Part shown: positions 1-8,445 of the stretch, piece after piece | Layout of the letters: the number at the start of each line of letters is the position of its first letter | Position numbering within the stretch: the stretch's first letter is position 1 | From: JAHEDT01 sp963825615 | GTDB taxonomy: Bacteria > Desulfobacterota > Desulfuromonadia > Desulfuromonadales > BM103 | Assembly: GCA_963825615.1 (NCBI GenBank) | Contig: CAWGTV010000001.1 | Span: 434,001 to 498,000 of the forward strand | DNA length: 64,000 bases | Direction: 5' to 3' | The notes under the pieces: generated by a model | Told to the model about the DNA's origin: nothing | What the model saw: the letters and a program-made list of their open reading frames with translations, nothing else | Database searches by the model: none | Made by a program: the position numbers and the translations under genes

Positions 1-68
1 TTGGTTTTTACTGTATTCTGCATGCTGATTTCTGTATTCTGTTTTACACTCATCAGGGGACAATCAGC

Positions 69-1014
69 ATGGCACTCTTCCTCGACATCATTAATATCGT
101 TTTACCGGTCTTTTCGGTCGTTGCGCTCGGCTGGCTGTTGCGTCGCTGGGGATTGATCGATGCAGCTTTTCTCAAGCAGACCAACCGCTTGGTCTATTAT
201 GTTTGCCTGCCATTACTACTCTTTTATAAAATTGGCACGGCGGACTTTTTTACCAACTTCAACGGACATTTGATCCTCGGTTCTATCGCTGCGGTGACGA
301 TCACCTTTATTGTTTCTTATCTCTACACCGTGATCCGGAATTATCCCAACAACGCCCGCGGCGTTTTCAGTCAAGGGGTCTTTTCGCGGCAATATCGCCT
401 ACGTTGGCCTGGCCATCACGCTCAATGCCTACGGTGAAACAGGGCTGACAAAGGCTGGTATTCTGATGGGTTTTCTGGTCCCCTTTCTCAACCTCTACGC
501 CATCTTTGCCCTGCTGTGGCCACATCGTGGCGACGGAGAGCAGCGTGGTGCCAGCTTCTGGGTCCGCCAAATTGCCCTGAACCCCCTGATCCTGGCATCA
601 TTCCTCGGCATCCTCTGGAGTTTTCTCGACCTGCCCATTCCCCTGGTCCTCGACCGCAGCCTGAAAATCGCCACCGGCATGACCCTGCCGCTGGCCCTGC
701 TAGCTATCGGCGGAGGCTTTTCCGTGGAGAGACTGCGCGGCGACCTGGTAAAGGCCTTCCTGGCGAGTGGCGCGAAATTACTCTGGATGCCGGCCCTGGC
801 AGCCTTGCTGCTGAGCGCTCTGGGGGTCAAGGGGATGGATCTCGGCATCGGCGTGCTGATTGCCGGAACGCCGGCGGCAACGGCCAACTACATCATGGCA
901 GACCAGCTCAAGGGAGACGCTGAACTGGCCGGGACCATCGTCATGCTCTCCACGCTGCTCTCCGCCGTGACCTACACTCTCGTACTTTTGATCCTGCGAA
1001 GCCAAGGCTTATGA
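69..1014 (+). CDS. AEC (auxin efflux carrier) family permease, frameshifted
   Basis: Inner-membrane transporter of the AEC family, which exports small organic acids or related anions; the substrate cannot be told from sequence. The protein (~314 residues) is hydrophobic throughout, starting NIVLPVFSVVALGWLLRRWG and ending in typical AEC helices with GIGVLIAGTPAATANYIMA. The frame is broken at the GGGG run near 373-376: removing one G restores ...QGSFRGNIAYVGLAI..., a well-conserved AEC stretch, so this is probably a sequencing insertion. ATG at 69 follows AGGGGAC. The prmA-like gene begins 11 bases downstream. Confidence 0.85.
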
Positions 1015-1024
1015 TACAGGTGCC

Positions 1025-1669
1025 ATGAGCATATGCTTTGCAGAAGACAATTTTTCTCTCTTCGCGCCACGCGCCACGGATCTTATGTATAAACCTTTCA
1101 ACATCGGGTCGAAATTCCGCATCGTCCCTCCCGACACACCACCCTCGACTGACGATCGCATCGACCTGATAATGCAGCGCGGCGCATTCGGTTCGGGAGA
1201 ACACGAGACCACCGAAAGCTGCCTCGAGTACATGACGGAGCTGCCTTGCATCAAGGGTGCGAATATTTTCGACCTCGGCAGCGGCACCGGTATCCTGGCC
1301 ATCGCCGCACTCAAACTTGGCGCGGCCCACGCCATCTGCGTCGATATTGAGCCGCAGGCGGTTGCAACGGCATACGGCAACTGCCGATTGAACCATCTCG
1401 AAACCCAAGTAACCCATGTCACGGGCACCTTGGAGACAGTGATGGAAACCGACTTTGATATCATTCTGGCGAATATTTATGGCGACATACTGCTTGACCT
1501 GGCGCCAGCGGTGGTCGCGAAGATTATGCCAGGCGGGGTCTTATTACTCTCGGGAATTTTGTGGGAGCACAATTTTGATGTACGGCAGGCTTACGAGAAA
1601 AGGGGGTGCAGGCTTGTGAGCAATCGCATGCTGGATGAATTCAGCACCGTTTTAATGCAAAAGGGCTAA
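1025..1669 (+). CDS. PrmA-like (ribosomal protein L11) methyltransferase, short form
   Basis: Class I SAM-dependent methyltransferase of the PrmA family. The protein has 214 residues; QRGAFGSGEHETTESCLEY (about 59-77) is the PrmA substrate/SAM-loop signature, IFDLGSGTGILAIAALKLGA is motif I and DIILANIYGDILLDLAP is the PrmA NxxxxxL active-site region. It lacks most of the N-terminal L11-recognition domain (PrmA is usually ~290 residues), so the substrate may not be L11. It sits just after the AEC permease and may be co-transcribed. Confidence 0.75.
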   Translation: MSICFAEDNFSLFAPRATDLMYKPFNIGSKFRIVPPDTPPSTDDRIDLIMQRGAFGSGEHETTESCLEYMTELPCIKGANIFDLGSGTGILAIAALKLGAAHAICVDIEPQAVATAYGNCRLNHLETQVTHVTGTLETVMETDFDIILANIYGDILLDLAPAVVAKIMPGGVLLLSGILWEHNFDVRQAYEKRGCRLVSNRMLDEFSTVLMQKG

Positions 1670-2260
1670 AGGATGTCATGCTCAAACCAAACGGCTTCAC
1701 CCGTTGAATCCGCTCCTCGAGAGGAATCTTCCTGGGAATCTTAATCTATGGGGGCCAATATGAACCTTCTTTCTCAGATTGCCGGCTTCTCAGCCCAAAG
1801 AAGGCAACGATAGCCAACATACTCATACTCGTCATTTAGACGATTGCAAAAGCCGCCCATAACGAGTAGAGGTGGGCCAGGGCAGTGAAAATCCCCAAAC
1901 AGGACATTAACATTGAGAATGTCTGCATCGTTTCCTCATTACTGCCATAGGATAAAAACATCCGTATGCCTAAAACCTAAGGGGTCGTATGCATATTAAA
2001 GTAATGCGCTACCGCCAAACGAAGCCCTTGGAAGGAGTGCTTACCAAATTATCGCTCACAACAGCTTAGGTGCTTAGGATGTCCGATTATTCAGTGACTT
2101 ATAACACATGGTCACTCACAAACGTCTCATGCTGCATCCACTGTAAAACATAACCGCAAGAGCTTAGTGCCCACCAGCAGAAACGGCCCCGCAACCTGTT
2201 GTGGGGCCATTAAGTGCTCTTTTCCAAGGATGAGCACAAGCAATATATCGTGATATTGAC
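1670..2260. other. Long intergenic region
   Basis: About 590 bases between the convergent prmA-like and frdB genes with no ORF of normal size. It holds the possible small membrane ORFs at 1746-1928 and a hairpin at 2185-2208 (GGCCCC.../...GGGGCC with a nearly continuous CAA/TTG inner stem). I see nothing else I can name. Confidence 0.5.
1836..1928 (-). CDS. Possible 30-residue hydrophobic peptide
   Basis: Small ORF with an ATG at 1928 preceded by GAGGAAACG, a plausible ribosome-binding site. The peptide is largely hydrophobic (LGIFTALAHLYSLWAAFAIV at its C-terminus) and could form one transmembrane helix. The stop TAA runs straight into an ATG (TAAATG), and the same frame continues to 1746 as a second 29-residue ORF with a hydrophobic start and charged tail. 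It may be two coupled micro-proteins, one gene with a stop, or chance. I recognise no family. Confidence 0.25.
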   Translation of the reverse strand: MQTFSMLMSCLGIFTALAHLYSLWAAFAIV

Positions 2261-2289
2261 AAAAAAAGGGTGGGCCATATGGCCCACCC
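2261..2289 (-). terminator. Intrinsic terminator of frdCAB
   Basis: Perfect 22-base palindrome (GGGTGGGCCAT followed by its complement) at 2268-2289. On the minus strand it is followed by seven T residues (A-run 2261-2267 on plus). It lies about 30 bases after the frdB stop. Confidence 0.9.
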
Positions 2290-2319
2290 TATCTGGATCA
2301 TCGTGAGAACAGCTGCAAA

Positions 2320-3060
2320 TTACTTGAAAAGGGCCTTCATGTATTCACGGTTCAACTTGGCAATAAACTTGACGTTGATACCCTTGGGACAGGAGGCCTG
2401 GCACTCGTAGTGGTTGGTGCAGTTACCGAAACCACATTCCTGGGCCTGTTCTGTCATCGCCAGAACCCGCTGCTGGGCTTCGATCTTGCCTTGCGGCAGC
2501 ACGGCCAACTGGGCGACCTTGGCACTGGTGAAAAGCATGGCCGAACTGTTCGGGCAGGAGGCGACACAGGCACCGCAGCCGATGCACTCGGCGGCGTCCA
2601 TGGCGTAGTCGGCCTCCGGCTTGCCGATGAGCAGGGCGTTGCCGTCAGCCACACCGCCGGTGTGGCAGGAGGTATACCCACCAGCCTGGATGAGCTTGTC
2701 GAGGGCACCGCGGTCGACCACGAGGTCCTTGATCACCGGAAAAGCCCGGGCTTTCCAAGGCTCGATGAAGATTTCGTCACCATCCTTGAATTCCCGCATA
2801 TGCAGCTGGCAGACCGTGGTGCGCTCCTGGCCGCCGTGGGGCACACCGTTGATGACCTGCGAACACATCCCGCAGATACCTTCGCGGCAATCGTGGTCGA
2901 AGGCAATAACATCCCGCCCATCTTTGGCCAGGGCCAAGTTAATATCGTCGAGCATCTCAAGAAAGGACTGGTCGGGGCTGACGTTGAGAGCCTCGTAAGT
3001 CTCCAACCTCCCCTTGTCATTCGGGCCGTTTTGGCGCCATACGTGAAGTTTGAGTTTCAT
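2320..3060 (-). CDS. frdB: Succinate dehydrogenase/fumarate reductase iron-sulfur subunit
   Basis: Electron-transfer subunit passing electrons between the FAD of FrdA and the quinone-reactive FrdC. The 246 residues contain the [2Fe-2S] ferredoxin signature CREGICGMC, then the [4Fe-4S]/[3Fe-4S] motifs CIGCGACVASCP and, near the end, CGFGNCTNHYECQASCP. The ATG shares one base with the frdA stop (TAATG), indicating translational coupling. In Geobacter an FrdCAB complex is known to work both as succinate dehydrogenase and fumarate reductase; that this one is bifunctional is inference. Confidence 0.95.
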   Translation of the reverse strand: MKLKLHVWRQNGPNDKGRLETYEALNVSPDQSFLEMLDDINLALAKDGRDVIAFDHDCREGICGMCSQVINGVPHGGQERTTVCQLHMREFKDGDEIFIEPWKARAFPVIKDLVVDRGALDKLIQAGGYTSCHTGGVADGNALLIGKPEADYAMDAAECIGCGACVASCPNSSAMLFTSAKVAQLAVLPQGKIEAQQRVLAMTEQAQECGFGNCTNHYECQASCPKGINVKFIAKLNREYMKALFK

Positions 3061-4976
3061 TATTTGTAGCTCCTTACGGCAAGTTTGACATTTTCAAACT
3101 TCAAAGGCTCTTTGTGCAGTTCAGGCTCGACGCCCGCGCCTTTGAATTCCCAGGCCGCCACGTAACAGAAGTCCTCGTCATTACGCATGGCCTCGCCATC
3201 GTCGGTCTGGTGCTCGGTGCGGAAGTGACCACCACAGGACTCTTCACGGTTCAGCGCATCCTTGGCAAGGATTTCTGCGAACTCGAGGAAGTCGGCCAGG
3301 CGACCGGCGTTCTCGAGCTCCTGGTTGAACTGCTCGTTGGTGCCAACCACCTTGACGTTGTTCCAGAACTCGTCGCGGATTTCGGGAATGCGCTTGAGGG
3401 CGTGCTCGAGGCTTTCCTTGCTGCGCGCCATGCCGACATCTTCCCACATGACCTTGCCGAGTTCACGGTGAAGCTCGGAGGGAGTCTTGGTGCCGTTGAT
3501 GGAGAGCATCTTGTCGATATCGGCCTTGACGTCTTCCGCCGATTTCTTGAATTCGGCGTGATCGGCCTTGACTTCGCCAGGCTTCACCGTCGCCAGGTAG
3601 TTGGCGATGGTGTAAGGAATGACGAAGTAGCCATCAGCCAGGCCCTGCATCAGCGCCGAAGCACCGAGACGGTTGGCGCCATGTACGGAGAAGTTGGCTT
3701 CACCGAGGACGAACAGGCCCGGGACGTTGCTCATGCAGTTGTAATCGACCCAGAGGCCGCCCATAGCATAGTGCGGTGCCGGATAGATGCGCATCGGCTG
3801 TTTGTAAGCATTCTCGGCAGTGATCTTTTCGTACATCTCGAAAAGGTTGCCGTAACGCTCGCGGATGGTGTCTTCGCTGAGACGCTTGATCGAATCGGCA
3901 AAGTCGAGGTAAACGCCGCGCTTGCCGGGGCCGACGCCGCGATTGTCATCGCACTGCTCCTTGGCGGCGCGGGACGCGATGTCACGCGGGGCCAGGTTGC
4001 CGAAGGAGGGGTACTTGCGCTCCAGGTAGTAGTCGCGGTCATCGTCGGCAATGGCGCTGGCCGGCTTCTCGCAGTCATCCACATTCTTCGGCACCCAGCA
4101 GCGACCGTCGTTACGCAGCGATTCGGACATCAGGGTCAGTTTCGACTGATGCTCGCCATGCTGCGGAATACAGGTCGGGTGAATCTGGGTGTAGCAGGGG
4201 TTGGCCATGAAGGCGCCCTTCTTGGCAGCCTTCCAGGTGGCGGTGACGCTGCAACCCATGGCGTTGGTGGAGAGGTAGAAGACGTTGACGTAGCCGCCAG
4301 TGGCCAGGATGACCGCATCGCCCCAATAGGACTCGATCGCGCCGGTCACCATGTTGCGGCAGGTGATGCCGCGGGCCACGCCGTCGACGACTACCAGGTC
4401 GAGCATTTCGCGGCGCTCGAAGAGCTTGACCGTGCCGGCCTTCACCTGGCGTGAGAGCGCCGAGTAGGCACCAAGCAGCAGCTGCTGACCGGTTTGGCCG
4501 CGCGCATAAAAAGTACGGGAAACCTGGGCGCCGCCAAAAGAGCGGTTATCCAGGTAGCCAGCGTAGTCGCGAGCGAAAGGCACGCCCTGAGCGACGCACT
4601 GGTCGATGATGTTGTTCGACACCTGGGCCAGACGCCAGACATCGGCCTCACGGGCACGGAAGTCGCCGCCCTTGATGGTGTCGTAGAACAGGCGGTAGAT
4701 GGAGTCGCCGTCGTTCGGGTAGTTCTTGGCGGCGTTGATGCCGCCCTGGGCCGCGATGGAGTGAGCGCGGCGGGCGCTGTCCTGATAGCAGAACGCTTCA
4801 ACATTGTAGCCGAGCTCGCCCAGGGAAGCCGCAGCAGCACCACCGGCAAGGCCGGTACCGACGCAGAGGATTTTGTACTTGCGCTTATTGGCAGGATTGA
4901 CCAGCTTCGATTGAAAGCGATGGCGATCCCAGGAAGTTTCAATTGGTCCGGTAGGACATTTGCCGTCGAGTATCAT
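3060..4976 (-). CDS. frdA: Succinate dehydrogenase/fumarate reductase flavoprotein subunit
   Basis: Catalytic subunit interconverting succinate and fumarate. In its 638 residues, ILCVGTGLAGGAAAASLGE (about 36-54) is the FAD-binding Rossmann motif; His72 in RRAHSIAAQGGI is the expected covalent FAD attachment site; HPTCIPQHGEH lies in the dicarboxylate site; GLFVLGEANFSVHGANRLGA is the second FAD motif. The gene is intact, middle gene of frdC-frdA-frdB, 12 bases from frdC. Its length and the FrdC type match the epsilon/delta-proteobacterial enzymes rather than E. coli SdhA. Confidence 0.96.
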   Translation of the reverse strand: MILDGKCPTGPIETSWDRHRFQSKLVNPANKRKYKILCVGTGLAGGAAAASLGELGYNVEAFCYQDSARRAHSIAAQGGINAAKNYPNDGDSIYRLFYDTIKGGDFRAREADVWRLAQVSNNIIDQCVAQGVPFARDYAGYLDNRSFGGAQVSRTFYARGQTGQQLLLGAYSALSRQVKAGTVKLFERREMLDLVVVDGVARGITCRNMVTGAIESYWGDAVILATGGYVNVFYLSTNAMGCSVTATWKAAKKGAFMANPCYTQIHPTCIPQHGEHQSKLTLMSESLRNDGRCWVPKNVDDCEKPASAIADDDRDYYLERKYPSFGNLAPRDIASRAAKEQCDDNRGVGPGKRGVYLDFADSIKRLSEDTIRERYGNLFEMYEKITAENAYKQPMRIYPAPHYAMGGLWVDYNCMSNVPGLFVLGEANFSVHGANRLGASALMQGLADGYFVIPYTIANYLATVKPGEVKADHAEFKKSAEDVKADIDKMLSINGTKTPSELHRELGKVMWEDVGMARSKESLEHALKRIPEIRDEFWNNVKVVGTNEQFNQELENAGRLADFLEFAEILAKDALNREESCGGHFRTEHQTDDGEAMRNDEDFCYVAAWEFKGAGVEPELHKEPLKFENVKLAVRSYK

Positions 4977-4988
4977 TAAATCGACCCC

Positions 4989-5657
4989 CTAAATCTTGAT
5001 GAGTCCGGCAACAATCAGCAGCGGAATGGAGATGTAACCCACGAGGAGTACAAACCCAACCAGCTTGCTGATCATTCCCATGACCGGAAGTGACTTGTCG
5101 TTGCTCAGTCCCAACGTCTGGAACAAGCTCTGGAAGCCGTGACTGACATGCAGAAACAGGAAGACCATGCCGATTGCGTAGGCAATGACCGGCAGAGCAT
5201 GGCTGAACCCGTTGACCACCATGAAGTAGACATCGACCATGCCATGATCACCGAGCGGCACATAGATCTCGGGGTTGGTCACCCGAACAGTGAAATGCAG
5301 CAGGTGGTAGATGACAAACGCCAGCATCACCAGGCCCGAGACGATCATGGTTTCGGCACCGAAACCGGTCTTCAGGCGCTTGACCTGCACATTCTTTTCG
5401 GGAGTTGCCGCCCTGTTCTCCAGGGTCAACTGGATCCCGAAAATGATGTGAATTGCGAAAGCTGCCAGCATAACCAGCCGGAAGACCCAGACGAATGGTC
5501 CGAGACTATGCAGCTTCTGCGCATAAGCGTTGATTGCGTCTGCACCTATAAACACGGACGAGTTGCCCAGCAGGTGCACACAAACAAACGCGACCAACAC
5601 GACGCCGGTAACGGCCATGATGATCTTTCTGCCCACAGAACTTTGCGTCAGTTGCAT
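4989..5657 (-). CDS. frdC: Succinate dehydrogenase/fumarate reductase cytochrome b subunit
   Basis: Membrane anchor of the complex; a 222-residue, five-helix diheme cytochrome b of the Wolinella FrdC type that exchanges electrons with the quinone pool. Histidines lie within or next to hydrophobic segments (VCVHLLGNSS, FAIHIIFG, VIYHLLHFTV, LFLHVSHGFQS), as expected for heme b ligands. First gene of the operon; AAGGGATC lies upstream of the ATG. No frdD follows, consistent with the three-subunit form. Confidence 0.93.
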   Translation of the reverse strand: MQLTQSSVGRKIIMAVTGVVLVAFVCVHLLGNSSVFIGADAINAYAQKLHSLGPFVWVFRLVMLAAFAIHIIFGIQLTLENRAATPEKNVQVKRLKTGFGAETMIVSGLVMLAFVIYHLLHFTVRVTNPEIYVPLGDHGMVDVYFMVVNGFSHALPVIAYAIGMVFLFLHVSHGFQSLFQTLGLSNDKSLPVMGMISKLVGFVLLVGYISIPLLIVAGLIKI

Positions 5658-5981
5658 GATTTTGATCCCTTACTCAATGTGTTTTGATGGAAAAACCCGA
5701 AAAAGACCTGCTCAAGAACCGGATGGAACCGGCGCGCAGACGGAGCAAGGCAAGCTGCCTTGTCCCGGCCTATCGAGGAGGCCCCCGCCAACGACTTGAC
5801 AAACCCATAATGACATCCCTTGCTACATTGCCCCGCCCGGTACGGCTTTTCACCCGGACTGCGGTGCATTACTGCATACTGTATACAAGACCTCCGTATA
5901 CTAAACACCGTTTGGAAAAAAATAAAGTAAAAATTACCAGGAAAACAGCATTCGGGCATTTTCCCTGTAAGTTCAAGGGAA
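5658..5981. other. Intergenic region upstream of frdC
   Basis: 324 bases between frdC and the 3' end of rdgB, both on the minus strand. No gene is visible. It contains the GTATAC repeat cluster at 5874-5901 and a small GGCCT/AGGCC hairpin in what would be the frd leader. Confidence 0.5.
5874..5901 (-). promoter_or_regulatory. Candidate operator: repeated GTATAC sites upstream of frdCAB
   Basis: GCATAC at 5874-5879, GTATAC at 5881-5886 and GTATAC at 5896-5901. The middle copy reads CTGTATACAAG, a TGTATACA-type palindrome of the kind bound by GntR/FadR-family regulators. Spacing between the last two starts is 15 bases. Regulation of frdCAB through this site is inference. Confidence 0.3.
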
Positions 5982-6578
5982 TCAGGATTGATCAGCCAAA
6001 AGGTGCGCAACAACCTGACGCAAGGCCTGGCCGCGGTGGCTGATGCGGTTTTTGCTGTCAAGAGGCAGTTCCGCCATGGTGCAGTCAAATTCTGGCAGCC
6101 AGAACAGCGGGTCATAACCGAAACCGCCGTCACCCTGTTCCTGAGCGAGGATCACGCCTTCGACCCTGCCTTCAAACAGCTGTGGCGGGGTGCCGGGGAG
6201 GCACAGCGCCATAACACAGCAGAACGCCGCCTGACGCTGGTTATCGGGGACATTGGCCATTTCATCGAGGAGTTTGCGATTGTTGCTGCGGTCATTGGCT
6301 CCCTCACCTGAGAAACGGGCGGAATGGACGCCAGGGCGTCCCTGCAGCGCCGCGACTACGAGACCGGAGTCGTCGGCAAGGCAGGACAAGCCGGTGTGGC
6401 TGGCGATGACCTGGGCTTTTTTAAGGGCATTGGCCGCGAAGGTGTCGCCATCTTCCTCGACTTCAGGCGCATCCGGAAAATGCTCAAGGCCGCGGACGCA
6501 GACTCCCTGCCCTTCGAGCAAGCGAATAATCTCCTTGAGTTTGCCGGCGTTGCGGGTGGCGACAACCAGCTCCATCAT
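5982..6578 (-). CDS. rdgB: XTP/dITP diphosphatase (non-canonical purine NTP pyrophosphatase)
   Basis: House-cleaning enzyme that hydrolyses dITP, XTP and related deaminated purine nucleotides to monophosphates. Its 198 residues open with VVATRNAGKLKEI (substrate phosphate binding); LADDSGLVVAALQGRPGVHSAR and GGFGYDPLFW are the family signatures, SHRGQAL the C-terminal one. The start overlaps the rph stop by 4 bases (ATGA). Last gene of the cluster. Confidence 0.95.
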   Translation of the reverse strand: MMELVVATRNAGKLKEIIRLLEGQGVCVRGLEHFPDAPEVEEDGDTFAANALKKAQVIASHTGLSCLADDSGLVVAALQGRPGVHSARFSGEGANDRSNNRKLLDEMANVPDNQRQAAFCCVMALCLPGTPPQLFEGRVEGVILAQEQGDGGFGYDPLFWLPEFDCTMAELPLDSKNRISHRGQALRQVVAHLLADQS

Positions 6579-7312
6579 GACTGACGTCTCGCCTGCTGCT
6601 GTGCCACTGTCAGCTCCCGGCAGCCATGACCGGCCAGGTCGCGCAAGGCATCCAGCTCGGCGTTGCTGAAAGGCTCATCCTCGGCCGTCCCCTGAACTTC
6701 GACAAAACGGCCGTCACCGGTCATGACAAAATTCATGTCAACGCTGGCGCCCGAGTCTTCGACATAATCAAGATCGAGCACCGGACGGCCAGCGACGATC
6801 CCGCAACTGATCGCGGCGACGCTGTCCTGCAGAGGCGACTGCTTGATCAAGCCCTGTACCAGCAGTTTCTCCACCGCGTCGGCAAGCGCGATCCAGGCTC
6901 CGGTAATCGCGGCTGTGCGTGTACCGCCGTCCGCCTGAAGGACATCACAATCGATGACGACCGTGCGCTCGCCAAGGAGCTCGAAATTGACCACCGCGCG
7001 CAGGGCCCGGCCGATCAGGCGCTGAATCTCGTGGGTACGACCACCCAATTTGCCGCGGGTAGCTTCACGCACCGAGCGCGTCTGGGTCGCACGGGGCAGC
7101 ATGCTGTATTCAGCAGTGACCCAGCCTCTGCCCTGGCCGCGCATGAAGGGTGGCACGTTCTCCTCAACAGAAGCGTTGCAGAGAACTCGGGTTTCACCAA
7201 AACACACAAGAACCGAACCTTCGGCGTAACGGGTGAAGCCGCGTTCGATCTTGATTGGACGCAATTGGTCCACCCGGCGGCCGTCATGACGGAGAGGGCT
7301 GGAAGAACTCAT
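6575..7312 (-). CDS. rph: Ribonuclease PH
   Basis: Phosphorolytic 3'-5' exoribonuclease trimming tRNA 3' ends. Its 245 residues include R-rich substrate regions (GGRTHEIQRLIGRALRAV) and DCDVLQADGGTRTAAITGA, the catalytic/phosphate-binding signature. The rph-rdgB pairing is common in bacteria. Start and stop each overlap the neighbour by 4 bases, so it is translated from a polycistronic message with the amidase gene upstream. Confidence 0.96.
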   Translation of the reverse strand: MSSSSPLRHDGRRVDQLRPIKIERGFTRYAEGSVLVCFGETRVLCNASVEENVPPFMRGQGRGWVTAEYSMLPRATQTRSVREATRGKLGGRTHEIQRLIGRALRAVVNFELLGERTVVIDCDVLQADGGTRTAAITGAWIALADAVEKLLVQGLIKQSPLQDSVAAISCGIVAGRPVLDLDYVEDSGASVDMNFVMTGDGRFVEVQGTAEDEPFSNAELDALRDLAGHGCRELTVAQQQARRQS

Positions 7313-8388
7313 GGATTTCCTCCTGAGAAAGTGTCGAAAAAGGCCAGCAATCCCTCAAAGAGGGCACGGGCAAAATCCTGCTGACGGCTCGGATCCTGCA
7401 GCCTGGAGAGATCGTCCGCATTGGTCAGGCTGCCCATTTCGACGAGAACGCGCGGCAGGTCACCGCGGCCGAGGGGGTAGACCGGCAGTTCCTTGATGCC
7501 ATGCACAACGAAGCCGTTTGCCTGCAGTTTGTGCTGGAGGAATTCGGCGAGCTTCAAGCTGGAGTTCTCGGCCACCATGCCGTCAGGGACGTCGCGTTCA
7601 GTCTGCGGCTGAACATAGAGATACACCCCGGAGCTCTCTGCCGCGACAAACGCCTGGGCATGCAGCGAGAGCATGACGTCAGCCTGCCCTTCGGCAACCA
7701 CCGCGAGACGGCGCTCCATATCGAGAGCGTAATCGCCATCGCGTGTCATGACCACAGGGGCATCCTGGCGCATCTTCAAAAGCTTCTCCAGGCGCTGGCC
7801 AACGGCAAGCGTGATGACTTTCTCCTTGCTGCCATTCAGACCAAGGGCCCCGGAATCTTCACCGCCATGCCCCGGATCAACAGAGACCACCCACTTGCTG
7901 CCATCGGCAACCGGCTCCTTTTTGCGCAGCAGGAAAGCAAACAAACGGTCGAGGGGGTCTTCACCTTCGCTGGGTGCCGGCGGGTTGTGATTGCGATAAT
8001 AGATCGGTTCGGTGAGAAGCGGCGCCAGCTGACGCAGGAGGAAAACTTCCGAGACCCGCAGCTTGGAGTCAATAAAGCGTGGACGATGGGCGATGGGGAT
8101 AAAATTGTCGCCCAGCTTGAGGAACTGGCTGCCCGGCGAAATAATCGCACGCCCGTGCGGAGTACTGATGGTGTAGACGTGTGCCACCGAATCCCACTGC
8201 CCCTCCAGCTGAAGCGCCTGAAGAACATCATCTATCGCAATGAATGCCGTTCCCTCACGCAGGTAGACATCTTCGATCACCAAGGGGTCGGCACCGGGAC
8301 GACCGATCTCGACAAGCGCGCTTGCCGGCAGGGTCATAACCAAAAGGATACAGAGTTGACAGAGTAGATGCAGGTAGAAGCGGGGCAT
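7309..8388 (-). CDS. N-acetylmuramoyl-L-alanine amidase (Amidase_3) with N-terminal copper-amine-oxidase-like domain
   Basis: Exported peptidoglycan amidase cleaving the stem peptide from MurNAc. The start at ATG 8388 gives a signal peptide (FYLHLLCQLCILLVMTLPAS); a longer TTG start would lie inside the -35 box of the promoter at 8396-8424. After a ~100-residue N-terminal domain comes Amidase_3: VVSVDPGHGGEDSGA (Zn His), a later MSLHAQAF (Zn His) and VLVEMGSLTN (catalytic Glu). It overlaps rph by 4 bases. Its own promoter would produce a leaderless message. Confidence 0.88.
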   Translation of the reverse strand: MPRFYLHLLCQLCILLVMTLPASALVEIGRPGADPLVIEDVYLREGTAFIAIDDVLQALQLEGQWDSVAHVYTISTPHGRAIISPGSQFLKLGDNFIPIAHRPRFIDSKLRVSEVFLLRQLAPLLTEPIYYRNHNPPAPSEGEDPLDRLFAFLLRKKEPVADGSKWVVSVDPGHGGEDSGALGLNGSKEKVITLAVGQRLEKLLKMRQDAPVVMTRDGDYALDMERRLAVVAEGQADVMLSLHAQAFVAAESSGVYLYVQPQTERDVPDGMVAENSSLKLAEFLQHKLQANGFVVHGIKELPVYPLGRGDLPRVLVEMGSLTNADDLSRLQDPSRQQDFARALFEGLLAFFDTFSGGNP

Positions 8389-8395
8389 GGCGCGT

Positions 8396-8424
8396 TTTAT
8401 ACTCCAGATAGGACAGACTGTCAA
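8396..8424 (-). promoter_or_regulatory. Sigma-70 promoter of the amidase-rph-rdgB segment
   Basis: On the minus strand: TTGACA (8424-8419), a 17-base spacer, TATAAA (8401-8396). Only 7 bases separate the -10 box from the ATG at 8388, so transcription should start at or next to the start codon. Confidence 0.75.
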
Positions 8425-8445
8425 CGCTGAGATAAGGGCAGGCAG

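Noticed and set aside
3114..4454. 446-codon open frame opposite frdA
   Set aside because: It is the complement of a strongly conserved flavoprotein; GC-rich codons keep the opposite strand open.
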